NCBI GenBank assembly: GCA_934255105.1
Contig: CAKQNH010000136.1
Location: 1 to 9,015, forward strand
Origin: an uncultured Pirellulaceae bacterium
GTDB lineage: Bacteria > Planctomycetota > Planctomycetia > Pirellulales > Pirellulaceae
DNA length: 9,015 nucleotides
Reading direction: 5' to 3'
Shown: piece after piece, positions 5,700 to 9,015 of the stretch
Layout: the number at the start of each line of letters is the position of its first letter
How positions within the stretch are numbered: the stretch's first letter is position 1
The notes under the pieces: model-generated
The model's database searches: none
Told to the model about the DNA's origin: nothing
Seen by the model: only the letters and a program-made list of their open reading frames with translations
Translations under genes and position numbers: made by a program

Positions 5700-6689
5700 A
5701 TGCTTATCGGAGTACTTTGTAGCGGCGGTGATGCACCCGGGATGAATGCATGTTTGCGTGCAGTCGTGCGTAGCGCGACCTCGCTTGGCCACGACGTCGT
5801 CGGACTAAGGCACGGCTACCAAGGATTAGCGGATGCTCGCATTTCGAATGATCCCGACAGCACGTGTGTACTGAATGCGCGATCCGTTGCGCATATCGTG
5901 CAACACGGCGGTACAATGCTTGGCTCTTCGCGATGCGAGTCATTCGCAACCAGAGCAGGTCGAGAGCGAGCGGCTGAAAATTTGCAACGTCTGGGCGTGG
6001 ATGCTTTGGTCCCCATTGGTGGTGAAGGGACGCTCCGCGGTGCGACGGAGCTGGCCGAAGTGTGGAGCGGCCAGATCGTCGGCTGTCCCGCAACGATCGA
6101 CAACGATGTGATCGGCACCGACTATACGATTGGATTTTCAACCGCAGTCGAAACGGCGGTAAACTGCATCGACAAGCTGCGCGATACGGCCGAAAGCCAC
6201 CAGCGACTGTTTCTGGTCGAAGTCATGGGGCGTCACTGCGGATACTTGGCGCTCTATACCGCTGTGGCCGCTGGCGCCGAAGTGGCCTGCGTTCCCGAGA
6301 TCCCCATCGATGCCAAGACCATTGCAGCCCAAGTCTCGGAGTTGAAGCGACGCGGGAAGCGATCCTTTATCGCTGTCGTTTCCGAAGGGGGCAAACTCGG
6401 TGGCGCCGCGGAGCTGGGCCGACAGCTTGAAAGCGCCAACTGCGAATTCCCCACGCGCAGCGTCATCCTAGGGCACATTCAACGTGGCGGAACGCCCACG
6501 CCGGCAGATCGAATACTGGGTACGCAGCTCGGCGACTTCGCGGTGCAGTCGATCGTCAATGGTGCCACTGGAATGATGGCAGGTCAAATCGATGGCGAAT
6601 TGGTACTCAGTCCACTTGCGAGTTCAACACAGACACACAAGCCACTACCGACGCATTTGGTTGAATTGCTCCAGCGAATGTCGCGCTGA
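5700..6689 (+). CDS. pfkA: 6-phosphofructokinase (PfkA family)
   Basis: This 329-residue cytoplasmic enzyme phosphorylates fructose 6-phosphate to fructose 1,6-bisphosphate in glycolysis. Motifs run in the usual order: SGGDAPGMNACLRA (8-21), GGTMLGSSR (70-78), PIGGEGTLRGA (105-115), the catalytic TIDND (132-136, with D134 as the base), the fructose-6-phosphate-binding MGRHCGYLAL (176-185), VSEGGK (227-232) and GHIQRGGTPTPADR (258-271). The residue matching E. coli Gly104 is Gly110, which favours ATP over pyrophosphate. The residue matching position 124 (Gly in ATP enzymes, Lys in pyrophosphate enzymes) is Ala131, which also argues against pyrophosphate. Glu109 replaces the usual Asp of GGDGS, giving the GGEGT form found in some actinobacterial enzymes. 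AAAGGA (5686-5691) lies eight nt before the ATG. The gene appears complete and monocistronic. Confidence 0.95.
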   Translation: MLIGVLCSGGDAPGMNACLRAVVRSATSLGHDVVGLRHGYQGLADARISNDPDSTCVLNARSVAHIVQHGGTMLGSSRCESFATRAGRERAAENLQRLGVDALVPIGGEGTLRGATELAEVWSGQIVGCPATIDNDVIGTDYTIGFSTAVETAVNCIDKLRDTAESHQRLFLVEVMGRHCGYLALYTAVAAGAEVACVPEIPIDAKTIAAQVSELKRRGKRSFIAVVSEGGKLGGAAELGRQLESANCEFPTRSVILGHIQRGGTPTPADRILGTQLGDFAVQSIVNGATGMMAGQIDGELVLSPLASSTQTHKPLPTHLVELLQRMSR

Positions 6690-6978
6690 ATGTGGCGCAT
6701 CGCTCTCGCGTTAACGACGGTACGCATCGTGCTTTTTATGCGAGCTATTTCAGTTCGTCACATAGGGGACAAAACACTCGACTTCGTTCACCGTTTAAGC
6801 CGTCGCCGTGCGCACATTTCATTCCTCTATCGGGATCGCGCAGCCCTCGAGCAACTTACAAAGCTTGACGTAAGCGACGAGTGGCGTTGTCGGGCTGACC
6901 GTCCTGTCTCTACAGCGACTAAAAATCCACCGGCACAGCGTTTGCTATTCAATTACTGAAGCATCGACTATTGAAGAT

Positions 6979-7014
6979 CGGCAGGCAGCTTTGAGAGTTG
7001 CACGGCAGGCAGCT
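6979..7014. repeat. 12-nt direct repeat pair
   Basis: CGGCAGGCAGCT occurs at 6979-6990 and again at 7003-7014, a 24-nt period, downstream of pfkA. The flanking bases differ. It may be a short duplication or a tandem binding site. Confidence 0.5.
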
Positions 7015-7411
7015 AATGCTGTAGTTAGGTCAGATCACTTACTAGATAAATAACGTTGATCTAAATGAATAAAGCTTAGATACCGCAGCTTGCGCCCCTT
7101 CGACTGAGATACCGTGAGAATGGGCTGCTTCTTTGGCAGCATTGTTAATTCCGGTTGTGGACGCAAGTTTTCCAATATGGGCGTTGAGGAATCCGTCAAC
7201 CCAAAGCTATTGCGAGTGCAATCAGTTGACGCATCAATGAGAGATGTGGCTGAACTCTGGTGAAAGATGCCACGCTGCTTCGAAGGCTCCTTCGATATTC
7301 GCCCGCGACCGCTGATGTAACGAATCTTCAACTTAATTAAGAGGGGACACATCGGCTCGAATCAGCGTTGCAAATGCTGAACTACCGAGCAGCATTCGCG
7401 ACACAAATTGG

Positions 7412-7440
7412 TTGACGATCCGATATGTTCGAAACACATT
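7412..7440 (+). promoter_or_regulatory. Possible promoter of the HPF-sigma fusion gene
   Basis: TTGACG (7412-7417) matches the -35 consensus at 5 of 6 positions apart from standard tolerance at the end, and a 17-nt spacer leads to CACATT (7435-7440), only a 3-of-6 match to the -10 box. The 22 nt to the ATG would leave a very short leader. The sequence was also checked for a sigma54-type GG/GC pair around TTGCA (7439-7443), and none with the correct spacing was found. Confidence 0.3.
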
Positions 7441-7461
7441 GCAAACATGGAGAATTGAATC

Positions 7462-8472
7462 ATGCAAATACAGGTTCGTACGGACAGCTATATCGCGGCG
7501 GGGGTGGAGCTAAATCGCCAGGTCGAGTCCATCGTTGAAGGGGCGTTGAGCCGATTTGGGGACAGAATCACGCGAGTGGAAGTCCATCTCGCCGACGACA
7601 ACAGCGACGAAAAGTTCGGCGATAAGGACAAGAGTTGTGTCATGGAAGCTCGGCTTGCCGGCTTCCAGCCAATCACCGCGAGCCATAAGGGCTCGTCTCT
7701 AGAGCAGGCGCTGGCCGGCGCCGCCGACACGTTGCAGAGGACTCTGAAGCGAACCTTGGGGCGCTTGGACTCCCTCTCCAAGCGGAGAGCTCGCGCGCGG
7801 GCCGAGTTTTCCACCGCGGACCCACTGCTTCAGCGCGGTGCGGAGATCGGGAATCAGGAAGAGTTCTTGACGCTGCTGCGTCCTCTGTTGGGGCATTTGC
7901 GCGTTCATGCGTCGCGCGAGTTGCAGTTGCTAGAATTGAGCGAGTCGCTGCGCACGGACCAGGTGACTACGGACGATTTGCTCAATGAGGTGCTGGCTCG
8001 CGCCTGGCTACGGTTCGCCGAACGACCGCGAGAGATGCCGCTCGATCTGTGGCTGGTGAAACTTTTGGACGAAGCGCTCGACGAAAAGATCGAGCCACAG
8101 CCGCGAGTGAAAAAGTCGTTAGACCAGCCCGCAGACGAGCCGCATTCGGAGGATTTGCTCCAAGTGGACGATCAGGAATGGTGGGGCTGGCTGCTGGGCG
8201 AAGACGAAACGATCACTCTTGAGGACACGATCTCCAGCGATGAGACCTCTCCCGCAGCAGAGCAGCCAGAGACGCATCAGACGCGGGAACTGAGGGACCG
8301 CATGCAAGCTCTGCTCGGAGCGATGCCAAAGGCCCAGCGGCAGGCGTTTGTGCTTCGCGTCGTGGAAGCCTACGAACTGTTCGAGATCGCCATGCTTCAG
8401 GATCGGCCCGAAAGGGAGGTTCAGGCTGACATTAAGGACGCCCGCAAAACTTTCCGAGATGTCATGAAGTGA
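7462..8472 (+). CDS. HPF/RaiA ribosome-hibernation domain fused to sigma70-like domains
   Basis: This 336-residue protein has an unusual architecture. Residues 1-~105 look like the HPF/RaiA (S30AE) domain, which binds the 30S decoding centre and silences ribosomes in starvation: a strand-helix start, TRVEVHLADDNS (37-48), CVMEARLAGFQPI (59-71) and a long basic helix SLEQALAGAADTLQRTLKRT (79-98). Residues ~133-210 resemble sigma70 region 2 (TTDDLLNEVLARAWLRF, 169-185; MPLDLWLVKLLDEALDEKI, 192-210). An acidic linker (~211-275) contains EWWGWLLGEDE (239-249). Residues ~276-334 resemble region 4 (LLGAMPKAQRQAFVLRVVEA, 284-303; FEIAML, 307-312; EVQADIKDARKTF, 319-331). The would-be recognition helix is acidic, so DNA binding may be lost. 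GGAGA (7449-7453) lies eight nt before the ATG. The HPF part is well supported; the sigma part is by pattern only. Confidence 0.8.
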   Translation: MQIQVRTDSYIAAGVELNRQVESIVEGALSRFGDRITRVEVHLADDNSDEKFGDKDKSCVMEARLAGFQPITASHKGSSLEQALAGAADTLQRTLKRTLGRLDSLSKRRARARAEFSTADPLLQRGAEIGNQEEFLTLLRPLLGHLRVHASRELQLLELSESLRTDQVTTDDLLNEVLARAWLRFAERPREMPLDLWLVKLLDEALDEKIEPQPRVKKSLDQPADEPHSEDLLQVDDQEWWGWLLGEDETITLEDTISSDETSPAAEQPETHQTRELRDRMQALLGAMPKAQRQAFVLRVVEAYELFEIAMLQDRPEREVQADIKDARKTFRDVMK

Positions 8473-8541
8473 AGCACATCGCAGTCGGGTGCTAGACGTG
8501 AGAAAATAAAACAAGTGCAATTGCAAAGACGAACGACCAAC

Positions 8542-9015
8542 ATGTCCACTCTATCCACAACTGATGAACATCAGACCTGTCCCTGGTTTATCCTGAGCCT
8601 GATGGCGAGTGTCACCTTTGTCGGTATTCTGTCCGAGCTGGTGCCGTCTGGAATATTGCCGCAGATGACCAAGGGGCTGAGCGTTGAGGAGAGCCAGGTT
8701 GGCTTTCTGGTCGGAGTCTATGCATTGGCCTCCGCCATTGCTGCCATTCCATTGGTCAGCGCCACGCTCGCATTCAATCGCAAAACGCTGCTGATGGTGC
8801 TGCTGATCGGGTTCGCGGCCTCCAATATCGTCGTCGGTCTCTCGTCGTCCTATGCGGTCATCATCGCCTTCCGCATCGTCGGCGGGATTTGTGCGGGTGT
8901 GATGTGGCCGATGATCGCAGCCTACGGCACGCGGTTGGTCCCCGAACACATGCAGGGCAAGGCTATCACGGTCATCATGTCGGGCAACACCTTGGGCATC
9001 AGCATAGGCCTGCCC
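8542..9015 (+). CDS. MFS transporter, DHA1/AraJ-like efflux type (partial)
   Basis: The first 158 codons of a major facilitator superfamily transporter are present, and the gene runs off the right edge. MFS proteins of this type are 12-helix proton antiporters that export sugars, nucleosides or drugs. Five membrane segments are visible, at residues ~15-37, 51-74, 82-100, 103-127 and 141-158. Telling features are SELVPSGILPQM (31-42) after the first helix, as in AraJ/NepI/YdhP-like exporters (TEFVPIGLLP-type), then VGFLVGVYALASAIAAIP (53-70), the R-x-x-G-G motif in FRIVGGICAGVMWPMIAAYG (110-129), and GKAITVIMSGNTLGISIGLP (139-158), close to the antiporter motif C position. The ATG at 8542 follows the HPF-sigma gene by 69 nt on the same strand, with only a weak ribosome binding site, so co-transcription is possible. 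The substrate is unknown. Confidence 0.9.
   Translation, partial: MSTLSTTDEHQTCPWFILSLMASVTFVGILSELVPSGILPQMTKGLSVEESQVGFLVGVYALASAIAAIPLVSATLAFNRKTLLMVLLIGFAASNIVVGLSSSYAVIIAFRIVGGICAGVMWPMIAAYGTRLVPEHMQGKAITVIMSGNTLGISIGLP

Larger units (their letters stand above)
6690..7461. other. 772-nt region without a convincing gene
   Basis: No protein family is recognisable in any frame. The plus-strand frame 6690-6959 begins on an ATG directly after the pfkA stop. Its product (89 aa, Arg-rich, no domain-like pattern) looks like chance. The minus-strand frame 7035-7352 is likewise unconvincing. The stretch from ~7020 to ~7080 is clearly more AT-rich than the genes. The region holds a 12-nt direct repeat (6979-7014), the small hairpins GCTGC/GCAGC (7124-7140) and CGAAGG-CT-CCTTCG (7281-7294), the palindrome CTTAATTAAG (7332-7341), and a possible promoter for the next gene near its right end. 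Confidence 0.6.

Noticed and set aside
6690..6959. 89-residue plus-strand frame directly after the pfkA stop (TGAATG)
   Set aside because: The product has no domain-like pattern, is rich in Arg and ends in low-information sequence. The close junction with pfkA looks accidental.
7035..7352. 105-residue minus-strand frame in the pfkA/HPF-sigma gap
   Set aside because: No recognisable family, no ribosome binding site, and composition typical of chance translation of AT-richer DNA.
7332..7360. CTTAATTAAG followed by AGGGGACACA as a possible transposable-element end
   Set aside because: GGGGACA-type sequence is seen next to some Y1 transposases, but no transposase, matching opposite end or target duplication is present here.
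7412..7445. Sigma54 promoter before the HPF-sigma gene, suggested by the old name 'sigma-54 modulation protein' for HPF
   Set aside because: TTGCA is present at 7439-7443, but there is no GG at the required distance upstream, so the -24/-12 pattern fails.

Overview
The window looks like a chromosomal segment from a planctomycete-type bacterium (Pirellulaceae-like). This is inferred from gene content: a large exported heparinase II/III-like protein with a DUF4962-like N-terminus, a sigma-domain protein of unusual architecture, and loosely packed genes with structured intergenic repeats. No rRNA, tRNA, CRISPR array or complete insertion sequence was seen. Most genes with a Shine-Dalgarno-like sequence place it 7-8 nt before the start, which helped to choose start codons.

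Left part (1-3482). A short lysine/arginine-rich ORF at 21-173 begins like ribosomal protein bL35 but does not continue as one. It converges on, and overlaps, the end of a minus-strand gene for an exported 814-residue polysaccharide-lyase-like protein. That gene has a plausible sigma70 promoter whose spacer carries an inverted repeat. Next, also on the minus strand, is pcm (protein-L-isoaspartate O-methyltransferase).

Middle part (3483-4825). A 573-nt gene-free divergent region carries two diverged copies of a ~33-nt repeat and several hairpins. It leads into a plus-strand toxin-antitoxin operon of the TacA/TacT class: a DUF1778 ribbon-helix-helix antitoxin and a GNAT acetyltransferase toxin joined by a TGATG stop/start overlap. 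A tandem CCGTACAA motif with one-helical-turn spacing lies over the probable promoter and is a candidate autoregulatory operator.

Right part (4871-9015), all plus strand. A MarC-family membrane protein is followed by a 6-phosphofructokinase whose active-site signature predicts ATP rather than pyrophosphate use. A 772-nt stretch with no convincing gene comes next. Then comes the most interesting gene, at 7462-8472: an N-terminal HPF/RaiA ribosome-hibernation domain joined to a C-terminal half resembling sigma70 regions 2 and 4. The window ends inside an MFS (DHA1-type) efflux transporter gene.

Apart from the toxin-antitoxin pair, the genes do not form one obvious pathway. The HPF-sigma fusion, which could link ribosome hibernation to transcription, is the best candidate for an undescribed system.
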